A DNA stretch of 64,000 nucleotides from Limnohabitans sp. 2KL-1 (GCF_003063435.1 NZ_NESL01000002.1:620001-684000); one strand, 5' to 3'. Counted from the first letter of the stretch, positions 48,061 through 55,037 are shown. Program-made: numbers and translations. Notes: generated by a model from the sequence alone, not told the origin.

Positions 48061-48963
48061 TTATGCGGCCTTCTTTTGCTGTGCCGCGTGCCAGCTTTTC
48101 TCAAACTGCATCGGACTGACGTAGCCCAGGGTCGAATGAAGTCTGCGGTGGTTGTAGAACGTCATCCAGTCCATCACCTCGTCCATGGCCTGCCTGCGGG
48201 TTTCGAATTTCCTGCCGTACAAGCGACCCACTTTCAGGCGTCCCCAGAAGCTCTCCGTGGGCGCGTTATCCCAGCAGTCGCCCTTGCGGCTCATCGAGCT
48301 TTTCATCTTGTAGCCCGCCAGCGCCGCCTGGAATTCGTGGCCACAGTATTGGCTGCCACGGTCCGAGTGAAAGATCACGCCCGCCTCTGGTGAACGCCTG
48401 AACCACGCCATGCGCAGCGCATCCGTCACCAGTGAGCTTTGCATGTGCGGCCGCATGCTCCAGCCCACCACCTGGCGGCTGAACAGGTCAAGTACCACGG
48501 CCAGATACAGCCAGCCCTCGTCGGTGGCAATGTAGGTGATGTCCCCCGTCCACACCTGGTTGGGCGCGCTGGCCGTGAAGTCGCGTTGCAGCAGATTGGG
48601 TGCAATGGGCAGGCTGTGCTTGCTGTCGGTGGTGACAACAAACTTCCTCTTGCCCCTGGCTTTGATGCCGTTGTTGTGCATCATCCGGCGCACACGCTCC
48701 TTGCCCACCCGGATGCCGCGCGCCACCAATTCCTTCCACATCTTGGGCCAGCCGTACTCCTGCTTGACCTCGGCGTGGATGGCCCGGATGTGGGCAAGCA
48801 AGGCTTCGTTGCTGATGCGCTTGTTGGTGCCTGGCTTGGAGGTCTTGTCAGCGCCCTTGCGTCGCACGTTCTCAAAAAAGCCGCTGGTGCTCACGCCCAG
48901 CATGTCACACGCCAGCGAAACCGGCCAATGCTTTTTGTTGTTGGCTATCCAGGCGTACCTCAC
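48061..48963 (-). CDS. IS3-family transposase OrfB (DDE integrase domain)
   Basis: A 300-residue frame with the rve fold: Asp in QVWTGDITYIATDEGW, Asp in VIFHSDRGSQYCGHEF, and Glu in WDNAPTESFWGRLKVG form the DDE triad. It starts with GTG overlapping the orfA stop (GTGA) and lies in the -1 frame relative to orfA. A run of seven A bases near the end of orfA allows the usual -1 frameshift to make the OrfAB fusion transposase. Confidence 0.93.
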   Translation of the reverse strand: MRYAWIANNKKHWPVSLACDMLGVSTSGFFENVRRKGADKTSKPGTNKRISNEALLAHIRAIHAEVKQEYGWPKMWKELVARGIRVGKERVRRMMHNNGIKARGKRKFVVTTDSKHSLPIAPNLLQRDFTASAPNQVWTGDITYIATDEGWLYLAVVLDLFSRQVVGWSMRPHMQSSLVTDALRMAWFRRSPEAGVIFHSDRGSQYCGHEFQAALAGYKMKSSMSRKGDCWDNAPTESFWGRLKVGRLYGRKFETRRQAMDEVMDWMTFYNHRRLHSTLGYVSPMQFEKSWHAAQQKKAA

Positions 48964-49256
48964 GTCGATTCCCTTGCGAAGTACGCCGTCGCTTTTTTTA
49001 AGATGTCACGCTCCATCTTGACCCGGGCCAGTTCGGCGCGCAGTCGCGCCAGCTCCATTTGCTCGGCACTCACCGGCTTGTCTCCCGCCCCCTTGAGTTG
49101 CCCTTTGCCATCCAGGCGAACCCAGTTCTCCAGCGTCTGCTTGGGGATGCCAAGTATCTTGGCCGTAACAGCGGCCACTTGACCACCTTTGACCAGTCGC
49201 ACAGCCTCCAGCTTGAATTCCAGCGTGTACCGCGCCCGTCGTTTCGTTTCGCTCAT
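48960..49256 (-). CDS. IS3-family transposase OrfA (HTH)
   Basis: A 98-residue helix-turn-helix protein (RARYTLEFKLEAVRLVKGGQVAAVTAKILGIPKQTLENW) that binds the IS ends. Near the C terminus TTA AAA AAA GCG provides a slippery run; a -1 shift there enters orfB without meeting a stop. Confidence 0.92.
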   Translation of the reverse strand: MSETKRRARYTLEFKLEAVRLVKGGQVAAVTAKILGIPKQTLENWVRLDGKGQLKGAGDKPVSAEQMELARLRAELARVKMERDILKKATAYFAREST

Positions 49257-49317
49257 CTCTCACTCCTGTTACTGATTTTTACCCATCAGCTATGGAGTAC
49301 GTTTTTCGGGGGCAAGG

Positions 49318-49452
49318 TCAAATGTTGGCGATGGTACCGGAGCCAACTAGCCCCACTGATGAGCAGCACATCCACCTTGATGCCCCGTTAGGGGCAGTGT
49401 GGCTCAGAAATCCGGTGGTTTGATCACGCTTGGTGAGCTTGTGCCTGCTCAT
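49318..49452 (-). CDS. Small ORF after dinD, cut by the IS end
   Basis: A 44-codon frame starts with an ATG that overlaps the stop codon of the DinD gene (ATGA) and begins MSRHKLTKRDQTTGFLSH. It ends on a TGA that is the first three bases of the IS terminus, so the original gene was probably longer and has been truncated. I do not recognise the product. The coupling to dinD suggests it was a genuine downstream gene. Confidence 0.35.
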   Translation of the reverse strand: MSRHKLTKRDQTTGFLSHTAPNGASRWMCCSSVGLVGSGTIANI

Positions 49453-50318
49453 GTCTTGCCCCCTGCTTTTTTGCTGGGGTTCTGCCCCAAGGCCTGATGC
49501 GGCTTGGCGTTTTGCGGGCTCACCAGCTTTTTACCTGTCTCCGCCTCCAGCTTGAGCCGCGCCTGCCGGGCCACCCCGCCGCCGCGCTTGGCCACGGATT
49601 CGTGCTCGTCCAGCGTTTGCGGCTGCACGGCTTCTGAAATTTCTTTGGTAGACAGCTCGGCCAGCATGCTCATGATCAACTCTTTGTTGGTCATGTTGTC
49701 GCGCAGGTTTTCTTGTCTAAGGCCCTTGTGCTGCTTGTATTCCTTGGCGGTTTTGTCGGCCCAGGTTTTGTAAATCACGTCGGTCAAAAAGGCGAACTCT
49801 GGCCCTTCTTGCAAGCCGTGCTTTTTCCACTCGTCGGTCAGCTCCTTGCGGATTTCGATGCTCTTGAGCCGCTGGTTGATCCAGTTGTCTGTGTAACCCA
49901 AGCGCTTGTAGTCGCGCATGGCCTGCTCGATGCTCAGCTCCGGGTCTTGCAGCTGGTCCAGGCGCTGACTGCCCACTTCGGCCAGCCAGAGCTTGAAGGG
50001 TTCGGCCCGCTTGCTGGGGATGGACTGGATGAGGCGCAAGATTTGCTCGGTGTCGGCCACATCAGTCAGGTACTTTTTGCCATCGGCAGCGGTCAATTTC
50101 AGTTGACTACAGTTTGTAGCCAACTGACTGCCATCGTTTTTCAAGCGAACTTTGAGCACGCTCCAGTACTTGCGCGCCCGCGTGTAGTCGGGCTGATCGG
50201 TCAGCACCGCCACAACGTCGACCACCGAAAACCACCATTTCTCGGCTTCCGCATCCCACTCGTTGCGAATCAGCTGCGACTCAAACAACTGCACTTCCAC
50301 GGGCCGGTCATTGGGCAT
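49449..50318 (-). CDS. DinD-like protein with BRO-N domain
   Basis: About 289 residues from ATG 50318, which follows GGTGGAGAAAATC. The N-terminal BRO-N domain reads WWFSVVDVVAVLTDQPDYTRARKYWSVLKVRL and the middle matches the DNA-damage-inducible protein D family (SIPSKRAEPFKLWLAEVGSQRLDQLQDPELSIEQAMRDY). E. coli DinD is SOS-induced and inhibits RecA filaments; the same role here is inference and no LexA box was identified. The start overlaps the end of the RhuM-Fic gene, so the cluster is likely one transcript. Confidence 0.8.
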   Translation of the reverse strand: MPNDRPVEVQLFESQLIRNEWDAEAEKWWFSVVDVVAVLTDQPDYTRARKYWSVLKVRLKNDGSQLATNCSQLKLTAADGKKYLTDVADTEQILRLIQSIPSKRAEPFKLWLAEVGSQRLDQLQDPELSIEQAMRDYKRLGYTDNWINQRLKSIEIRKELTDEWKKHGLQEGPEFAFLTDVIYKTWADKTAKEYKQHKGLRQENLRDNMTNKELIMSMLAELSTKEISEAVQPQTLDEHESVAKRGGGVARQARLKLEAETGKKLVSPQNAKPHQALGQNPSKKAGGKT

Positions 50319-51339
50319 GATTTTCTCCACCATCCGCGCTGCAGTCGTCCTTGAGCAAAACAAAATGCTCCACCAAGCGAATCATCAGCTCTTTGTGCTC
50401 GGGCTTGCTCTCGGCCACCAGCAGGGCCAGTGCCACCAGCGTGTTGTCGTTGATCAGTTGCTCAACGGGCTTGGCCAGCAAATGCTGGTTTAAACGCAAG
50501 TACCACAAAAACAAAAACGAACCGCTGCGCTTGTTGCCGTCGACCAGCGGGTGATTTTTGATGACGAAGTACAGCAAATGCGCGGCGCGGCTGGCCACAT
50601 GGGGGTAAAACCATTCGTCGCCAAAGCCTTGCTCAATGGTGGCAATGCTAGATGCCAAACCCTCGCCGCGCAGTTGGCCAAACAACTCGGTGGCTTCGCC
50701 TTTGGCGATCAGTGTGGATTTGAGCTCGCCAATCGCGGCCAACACATGGGTCAACGCCAAAGCCTGCATGCCCGTTTGCTTGTGAGGCAGTGCGGCCAGG
50801 CTTTGCTCGTCATAGCCTTGCAGCAAGCTCCAGCTGCGGGCGTAGTCGGCAATGACCGACAGCACCGCCGAGCCCTCGGGCTGCACCAATTGCTGGTTGG
50901 CCAAAGTGTTGCTCAGCAGTTGAATGACCTGTTCAAACTCGATACCGCGCTCTTTGAGGCGGCGTTGGTTCAGGGTGTAACCGTCCACCAAATGCTGCTT
51001 GAGGGTGCGGGTGGCCCAGTTACGGAACTGTGTGGCTCGGCTGGAATTGACACGGTAACCCACCGAGATAATGGCATCGAGGTTGTAAAGCTTGCGCTGC
51101 CGCTCAACCATTCTGCGGCCCTCTTTTTGAACTTGTAAGAAATCCTTACAAGTTGCCGCCTCTATCAACTCTCCGCTATCGAACACATTTTTTAAGTGCT
51201 GCGTGATGTTTTGTGGCTTGACCTGAAACAAGTCGGCTATCTGTGCTTGCGTGAGCCACAGTGTTTCTTGTTCCAGCCGAATCTCAAGCTCGACCCGCCC
51301 ATCTTCGGACTGATAAATTTGCACCAGCTGGGTACTCAT
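50308..51339 (-). CDS. RhuM-Fic fusion protein
   Basis: A 343-residue protein with two parts. Residues 1-130 are RhuM-like (DGRVELEIRLEQETLWLTQAQIADLFQVKPQNITQHLKN, then YNLDAIISVGYRVNSSRATQFRNWAT). Residues about 185-300 form a Fic/Doc domain with the active motif HPLVDGNKRSG (263-273), close to HxFx(D/E)GNxR with Leu for Phe. Fic proteins transfer AMP or phosphate groups to targets; in Doc the domain is a toxin. The RhuM part probably binds DNA or a partner. Its start overlaps the stop of the truncated RhuM gene by ATGA. Confidence 0.8.
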   Translation of the reverse strand: MSTQLVQIYQSEDGRVELEIRLEQETLWLTQAQIADLFQVKPQNITQHLKNVFDSGELIEAATCKDFLQVQKEGRRMVERQRKLYNLDAIISVGYRVNSSRATQFRNWATRTLKQHLVDGYTLNQRRLKERGIEFEQVIQLLSNTLANQQLVQPEGSAVLSVIADYARSWSLLQGYDEQSLAALPHKQTGMQALALTHVLAAIGELKSTLIAKGEATELFGQLRGEGLASSIATIEQGFGDEWFYPHVASRAAHLLYFVIKNHPLVDGNKRSGSFLFLWYLRLNQHLLAKPVEQLINDNTLVALALLVAESKPEHKELMIRLVEHFVLLKDDCSADGGENHAQ

Positions 51340-51818
51340 GCCGCCACCCCCTGCGGTTTGAAGAGCTGTTGCTCAAAGTATTTTTTGCCCAGAATGGAGC
51401 CATCGTTTTTGAGCCGCTCGTCGTCCATGGCGTAGGCTTTGATGGTGAATTCTTTGATGATGCCCGTGGCCCATTTCCGAAATTGCACCGCCCGCTCAGA
51501 GTTGACTTTGTAGCCCACCGCAATGGTGGCCGATAGCTTGTAGTGTTGGGTGTTGTAGTTTTTGCCGTCTGCGGCAGTTATCCGGAAATTCCGGATAACT
51601 GCCTCTTGCTCTAACTCGTTGTCAGCAAAGATGTTTTTAAGGTGTTCGCTCACCGTACGGACGTTAACGCCATAGAGCTCGCCCATCATTTTTTGGCTCA
51701 GCCACACATCTTCGTCGGCATACACAGCCTCTACCCCGCCTTGGCCGTTGGCGGCAACAAAGGTGAGGCATTCAGCTGCAGATGAACGAATGGTGGGCAG
51801 GTTTTTGTTGCTGCTCAT
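51336..51818 (-). CDS. RhuM-family protein, C-terminally shortened
   Basis: A 160-residue RhuM-like protein (DVWLSQKMMGELYGVNVRTVSEHLKNIFADNEL, YKLSATIAVGYKVNSERAVQFRKWAT). Typical RhuM proteins are about twice this size; here the frame ends shortly after the conserved DDERLKNDGSILGKKYFEQ, so the C-terminal half is missing. It resembles the N-terminal part of the next gene. It may be a remnant or a natural short form; the stop overlaps the next start (ATGA), which argues for translation of both. Confidence 0.65.
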   Translation of the reverse strand: MSSNKNLPTIRSSAAECLTFVAANGQGGVEAVYADEDVWLSQKMMGELYGVNVRTVSEHLKNIFADNELEQEAVIRNFRITAADGKNYNTQHYKLSATIAVGYKVNSERAVQFRKWATGIIKEFTIKAYAMDDERLKNDGSILGKKYFEQQLFKPQGVAA

Positions 51819-51866
51819 GCGGGTTGCTCCTCAGATTGAATTTTGGCCACTGTGGTTTAGAGCTGT

Positions 51867-52265
51867 TCAGTCATACGTCGATGGCGTTGACGGCCACAGC
51901 CGCGCAAAATCAAACGAAAGTTGGCGGTGGTGCCGAACGGTCAGCAGGACCACCGTTTCTTGGGATTCCATGGCCACGTAGAGCACAAGATAGTCGCCGT
52001 GCAGGTATTCGCGCAGCGCATCCGGCGCTCCCGCAGGCATGGCCGCCAGCAGCGCCAGCGCCTCGGTTGACTGCGGTGGGTTGGCCAAGTAGCGCCGTCC
52101 CATGCGAGGAAAGCGCCGCAGGTTCGGGATGACCGTGGCGCGAATCTCGGCCAGCAAGTCATCGAACGCCAAGCCCGCATCCGCTTCCACCAAAAACGCC
52201 TCAATGGATTCAAGGCGCTCCAGGAAGCTGGCGGTCAGCTCGACCCGGTACAGCGGATCAGCCAC
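51867..52265 (-). CDS. RelE/ParE-family toxin
   Basis: About 132 residues from a GTG at 52265 that overlaps the antitoxin gene by 8 bases. The fold is suggested by YRVELTASFLERLESIEAFLVEAD at the start, IRATVIPNLRRFPRMGRRYL in the middle and LREYLHGDYLVLYVAMESQETVVLLTVRHHRQLSF at the end. The family includes gyrase poisons (ParE) and ribosome-dependent mRNA cutters (RelE); which applies is not evident. Its partner is the Phd-like gene just upstream. Confidence 0.8.
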   Translation of the reverse strand: MADPLYRVELTASFLERLESIEAFLVEADAGLAFDDLLAEIRATVIPNLRRFPRMGRRYLANPPQSTEALALLAAMPAGAPDALREYLHGDYLVLYVAMESQETVVLLTVRHHRQLSFDFARLWPSTPSTYD

Positions 52266-52578
52266 GTTGCTTGGCAGGGAGTTTGATGGCGGTCTTGCGC
52301 TGCTGTTGCAGCTGGGCCAGCGCGGCGTCTGCTTCAAACGTGCGGCCTGCGGTGATGTCGGCCAGGCCGCGCTTGGCGTCATCGATCAACAACAGGTGAA
52401 TGCGTTCGCGCTCCAGGCGGTGGTAATAGTCCAGTCGGTCAGAGCCGATCAGCGCAACGTAGCTCTCGCCGTTTTTGGTGATGATCTTCTCTGCCCCGGC
52501 CTTGGCCTGGTCGGCCAGCTCGGACAGGTGGGAGCGTGCTTGCGTGAACGGCACGACATCGCTGGCAGAAAAACCCAT
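52258..52578 (-). CDS. Phd/YefM-family antitoxin
   Basis: A 106-residue antitoxin: VVPFTQARSHLSELADQAKAGAEKIITKNGESYVALIGSDRL matches the Phd/YefM DNA-binding fold, and the C-terminal tail rich in Gln and Lys would wrap the toxin. It precedes the ParE-like gene with an 8-base overlap. A perfect palindrome 19 bases upstream of the start is a likely autoregulatory operator. Confidence 0.85.
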   Translation of the reverse strand: MGFSASDVVPFTQARSHLSELADQAKAGAEKIITKNGESYVALIGSDRLDYYHRLERERIHLLLIDDAKRGLADITAGRTFEADAALAQLQQQRKTAIKLPAKQRG

Positions 52579-52596
52579 GACCGGCTCCTATGACAT

Positions 52597-52610
52597 TGCA
52601 GAATTCTGCA
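52597..52610. promoter_or_regulatory. Palindromic operator of the Phd-ParE module
   Basis: TGCAGAATTCTGCA is a perfect 14-bp palindrome immediately upstream of the antitoxin start and next to a TAGAAT that could be its -10 box. Phd-type antitoxins bind palindromes in their own promoter. Confidence 0.5.
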
Positions 52611-52630
52611 CATTCTAATTCGACTTGGCC

Positions 52631-52720
52631 TTTTGCTTACTTACGGACTATATGCACAGTGAGTCCACGCCCGAGGAGCTGGCGTTTTTGAGGGAGCCGG
52701 GGTCGAGGTCGGGGTTTTAA
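52631..52720 (+). pseudogene. DUF924 gene remnant with internal deletion
   Basis: The sequence encodes YMHSES joined directly to TPEELAFLREPGS and then SGF stop. In the intact DUF924 gene (55038-55577) YMHSES lies about 50 codons before STPEELAFLSEPGSGF. So the middle was lost between two TCC-containing points. A 6-base duplication adds two residues near the end. Only the tail of the gene is left here. Confidence 0.7.
52661..52720 (+). repeat. DUF924-tail repeat, copy 1
   Basis: Carries the DUF924 3' end (GAGCCGGGGTCGAGG then TCGGGGTTTTAA). First of five same-orientation copies in 4.2 kb; it marks the left end of the plus-strand toxin-antitoxin run. Confidence 0.8.
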
Positions 52721-52809
52721 GATCGTCATGGTTTTGACATCGGCCTGAATACCCTTGGCCACAGAACCTCGCTAAACTTGCCCGATGCATCCCGCCATTG
52801 CCCAACACC
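52694..52809 (+). repeat. Direct repeat unit A, copy 1 (tail, spacer and nucleotidyltransferase start)
   Basis: From the DUF924 tail through the spacer to the first eight codons of a nucleotidyltransferase, this segment matches 56262-56371 with only a few differences. The two lie 3.6 kb apart, so a unit was duplicated. Confidence 0.8.
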
Positions 52810-52853
52810 CCGAGTCGATTGATGCGGCGTGCCTCCCGCGCTTAGGAGTGTGA
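52785..52853 (+). pseudogene. MNT nucleotidyltransferase remnant (in-frame internal deletion)
   Basis: The frame reads MHPAIAQH then PESIDAA and ends after 22 codons. The first part equals the start of the intact nucleotidyltransferase at 56347 and the second part its last codons (HRESIYAA). The whole catalytic core is gone, with the join at the short repeat CA(A/G)CACCGC that occurs at both ends of the intact gene. Confidence 0.75.
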
Positions 52854-52856
52854 TCC

Positions 52857-53123
52857 ATGCCAACGATTGCCATCTTCTTCGGAATCATCGTGCGCATGTG
52901 GCACGATGATCACCCGCCACCGCATATCCATGTGGAGTACCAAGGGTTTGAGGCTTTGGTCGCGATTGAAACCGGTTTGGTCTCGCAAGGCGAGCTTCCA
53001 CGAAAAGTAGCCAGCATTGTTAAAGACTGGTGCCTGCTTCACCAAACGGAACTGCTCAATAATTGGGAAAAAGCCCAACACTTCGAACCACTAGACCGCA
53101 TACAAGGAGCCGACCGTGATTAA
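52857..53123 (+). CDS. DUF4160 protein
   Basis: An 88-residue protein of the DUF4160 family: MPTIAIFFGIIVRMWHDDHPPPHIHVEYQG contains the characteristic HDDHPPPHIH motif. It is followed by DUF2442 with an 8-base overlap, a pair found together in many genomes and suspected to be a toxin-antitoxin or related module. No biochemical role is established as far as I know. The gene follows directly on the nucleotidyltransferase remnant. Confidence 0.85.
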   Translation: MPTIAIFFGIIVRMWHDDHPPPHIHVEYQGFEALVAIETGLVSQGELPRKVASIVKDWCLLHQTELLNNWEKAQHFEPLDRIQGADRD

Positions 53124-53370
53124 GTTGCTTGATGTAAAGACCATTGCAGCCCATCAATTGGAACTGACTTTCAGCGACCATACACAGGGCGTTTTTGACG
53201 GTGCCCGGTATTTGACCGACCGCCAAGGCCCATTATTGGAGGCGTTGCGTGACCCGGCTTATTTTTCAAGATGCTTTGTCGATGCCGGTGCGCTCTGCTG
53301 GCCCAACGGGCTGGAACTTTCAGCCGCTCGACTGTATGAGCTGTCTCATGCCGTCAAAGCCGCTGCTTGA
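53116..53370 (+). CDS. DUF2442 protein
   Basis: An 84-residue protein from a GTG start within the end of DUF4160. LELTFSDHTQGVFDGARYL and YFSRCFVDAGALCWPNGLELSAARLYE are typical of DUF2442. The pair is followed by a strong terminator. Confidence 0.85.
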   Translation: MIKLLDVKTIAAHQLELTFSDHTQGVFDGARYLTDRQGPLLEALRDPAYFSRCFVDAGALCWPNGLELSAARLYELSHAVKAAA

Positions 53371-53420
53371 TCAGAAACGATCTCGACAAGATAACGAAAT
53401 TTACGAATTTTCCTAAAATC

Positions 53421-53454
53421 ACGGGGCCAGCATCTTGGGTGCTGGCCCCGTTTT
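53421..53454 (+). terminator. Intrinsic terminator after DUF4160-DUF2442
   Basis: ACGGGGCCAGCA/TGCTGGCCCCGT, a perfect 12-bp stem with a 7-base loop, then TTTATT. It isolates the DUF4160/DUF2442 pair from the next module. Confidence 0.85.
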
Positions 53455-53486
53455 ATTGGTCAAGCGGGTGCACCAGGAAGAACACC

Positions 53487-53954
53487 TTGAACACGCTCAC
53501 CTTCCCTCTCTCTGGCATCCCAGATTTGCCCCGTAACAAAGCCAGCGGTCAAGACCCATACGCCTCAGAAGCGCAAACCAACGCACTGCTGCGCTTGGGT
53601 GCACAGTACCGGCTGCAACGCATTCAGGCTGCTGACATGATCACCACCGACGAAGCGGCCGCACTGTCGGGCACCACCCGCGTGACCATGAACGCCTGGA
53701 TCAAAAGCGGCCGCTGCATTGGCGTGTCGCACCTGCGCCGGGGCTACAAGCTGCCCCGCTGGCAATTCGAGCCGTTCATCTTTCCGGTCCTCGCGCCCAT
53801 GGCGGCTGCCTTGGCTTCGCCCGACGGCTGGCAACTGCTGGCTTTCTTGGAAAGCCCGCACCCGGCACTCGACGGCCAGTCACCCCGCACCGCGCTGGAG
53901 CAAGGCACACCCGCCCAGCGCGTGATCGATCTGGCCACGGCAGAGGGGCATTGA
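53487..53954 (+). CDS. Xre/MbcA/ParS-type antitoxin
   Basis: A 155-residue protein from a TTG at 53487 behind AGGAAG; an earlier frame opening from 53367 runs through the terminator and is rejected. It has an HTH-like segment (MITTDEAAALSGTTRVTMNAWIKSGRC) and a C-terminal toxin-binding segment, LLAFLESPHPALDGQSPRTALEQG followed by AQRVIDLA, as in antitoxins paired with RES toxins. The expected RES toxin follows but is broken. Confidence 0.65.
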   Translation: MNTLTFPLSGIPDLPRNKASGQDPYASEAQTNALLRLGAQYRLQRIQAADMITTDEAAALSGTTRVTMNAWIKSGRCIGVSHLRRGYKLPRWQFEPFIFPVLAPMAAALASPDGWQLLAFLESPHPALDGQSPRTALEQGTPAQRVIDLATAEGH

Positions 53955-53966
53955 CCGCCTCGTTCC

Positions 53967-54291
53967 ATGAAATTCAAAGACCTGCATCCACCCATTCTTG
54001 AGCTGGCCCTGGCCAGACCTTTCACCGCGTGCAGCTGACGCGTGCGCGCAAAACCAACGTGCGAATCAACGGCTTGTTGTTGGCACCCGCCGGTTTGCAA
54101 TCGGGGCGTTTTTGCTTGCCGTCCGAAGCCACGGCCTATCTTGCTGACAGCGAGCACACCGCCTTGTACGAGTCGATTTTTCGGCGCGATGTGCACAGCC
54201 GATCGCTCGACGAATTGGCCCGCAAGTCGCCGGTGACGAGTCCACGCCTGTGGGGCTGGCTTTTTTGAGTGAGCCGGGGTCGGGGTTTTAG
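53967..54291 (+). pseudogene. RES-domain toxin, frameshifted and 3'-truncated
   Basis: The first frame (MKFKDLHPPILELAL) stops at 54038. A second frame continues with FHRVQLTRARKTNVRINGLLLAPAG, then GRFCLPSEATAYLADSEHTALYESIFRRD, the core of a RES NAD-degrading toxin. A one-base deletion near 54015-54025 explains the shift. The end of the domain is replaced by a DUF924 tail (54238-54291). The toxin is therefore dead while its antitoxin is intact. Confidence 0.65.
54238..54291 (+). repeat. DUF924-tail repeat, copy 2
   Basis: Begins GAGTCCACGCC and ends with the exact core GAGCCGGGGTCGGGGTTTTA. It replaces the 3' end of the RES toxin gene. Confidence 0.8.
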
Positions 54292-54365
54292 CCTTGTACG
54301 GACCCAAGCCAATCGTTTATTGTTAAGACAATTGCAACACCAAAAATTATCAAAACGGATATAAA

Positions 54366-54704
54366 ATTAAACGCATCCAGTGGCTAGGCACCAGTCTCAA
54401 TGCGGTCAGAGAATTTCCCGATGAAGCTCGGGCCATGGTGGGTACGGAGTTGCGGCAGATTCAAAACGGTTTGATGCCCAGCGACTTCAAACCCATGACG
54501 ACCGTGGGCGCTGGCGTTTTCGAGATCCGGGTGCGAGCAGGCAACCAGTACAGGGTAATTTACGTGGCCAAGTTTTCAGAGGCGGTGTATGTGCTGCATG
54601 CTTTCGTCAAGAAGACACAGAAGACCGCAGCCCCCGATTTGGAGTTGGCGCACAACCGTTACAACGCATTGCTGAACACAAGAAAGGCAGGGAATCAGTC
54701 ATGA
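54366..54704 (+). CDS. RelE/HigB-like toxin (Gp49 family), start uncertain
   Basis: The frame encodes KRIQWLGTSLNAVREFPDEARAMVGTELRQIQNG, then FKPMTTVGAGVFEIRVRAGNQYRVIYVAKF and VYVLHAFVKKTQKT, a typical phage-Gp49/HigB toxin. The conserved N terminus lies upstream of the first ATG (54435), yet no ATG, GTG or TTG exists there; ATT at 54366 is the only near-start. Either a rare start is used or the gene lost its start codon. If translation begins at 54435 (89 residues) the first helix is missing. It overlaps the Xre antitoxin by ATGA. Confidence 0.7.
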   Translation: MKRIQWLGTSLNAVREFPDEARAMVGTELRQIQNGLMPSDFKPMTTVGAGVFEIRVRAGNQYRVIYVAKFSEAVYVLHAFVKKTQKTAAPDLELAHNRYNALLNTRKAGNQS

Positions 54705-54997
54705 GCAATAAACTGAAAATGGTCGTTGGCAGCGACAACGTTTTTCACGACCTTGGCTTTGCCGAACCCGAAGCACAAAACCTGCTGCTGCGTGCCGATT
54801 TGGTCTCGCACATCCGCAAGGTCATCCTCAAACTCGACATCACCCAAGCCGAGGCCGCACAACGCGCAGGCATCAGCCAACCACGCATGAACGATCTGGT
54901 CAAAGGCCGTACTCACAAATTCACGCTGGATGCACTGGTCAATGTGGCAGCGCAGTTGGGTTACACCGTCAAGCTGTCTGTAAAGCGGGCAGCTTGA
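54701..54997 (+). CDS. Xre-family antitoxin (HigA-like)
   Basis: A 98-residue helix-turn-helix protein: LRADLVSHIRKVILKLDITQAEAAQRAGISQPRMNDLVKGRTHKFTLDALVNVAAQLG. The toxin-first order and 4-base overlap are typical of higBA-like modules. It would bind the promoter of the module and neutralise the RelE-like protein. Confidence 0.88.
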   Translation: MSNKLKMVVGSDNVFHDLGFAEPEAQNLLLRADLVSHIRKVILKLDITQAEAAQRAGISQPRMNDLVKGRTHKFTLDALVNVAAQLGYTVKLSVKRAA

Positions 54998-55037
54998 TGG
55001 AATGGCTGCTCTAGCGGCTTCCAACCGCACTATCGCA

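Larger units (their letters stand above)
48022..49320 (-). mobile_element. IS3-family insertion sequence
   Basis: About 1.3 kb with two overlapping transposase frames and imperfect terminal inverted repeats: TGAACCTGCCCCTG at 48022 and, on the other strand from 49320, TGACCTTGCCCCCG. The catalytic order D-D-E with the GDCWDNAPTESFWG context points to the IS3 subgroup. Flanking bases (CAG on one side, AAT on the other) do not form a direct repeat, so one flank was probably lost or rearranged after insertion. Confidence 0.88.

Noticed and set aside
52785-52853. 22-codon frame as a functional small gene
   Set aside because: Its two halves are the first and last codons of a nucleotidyltransferase; it is a deletion product.
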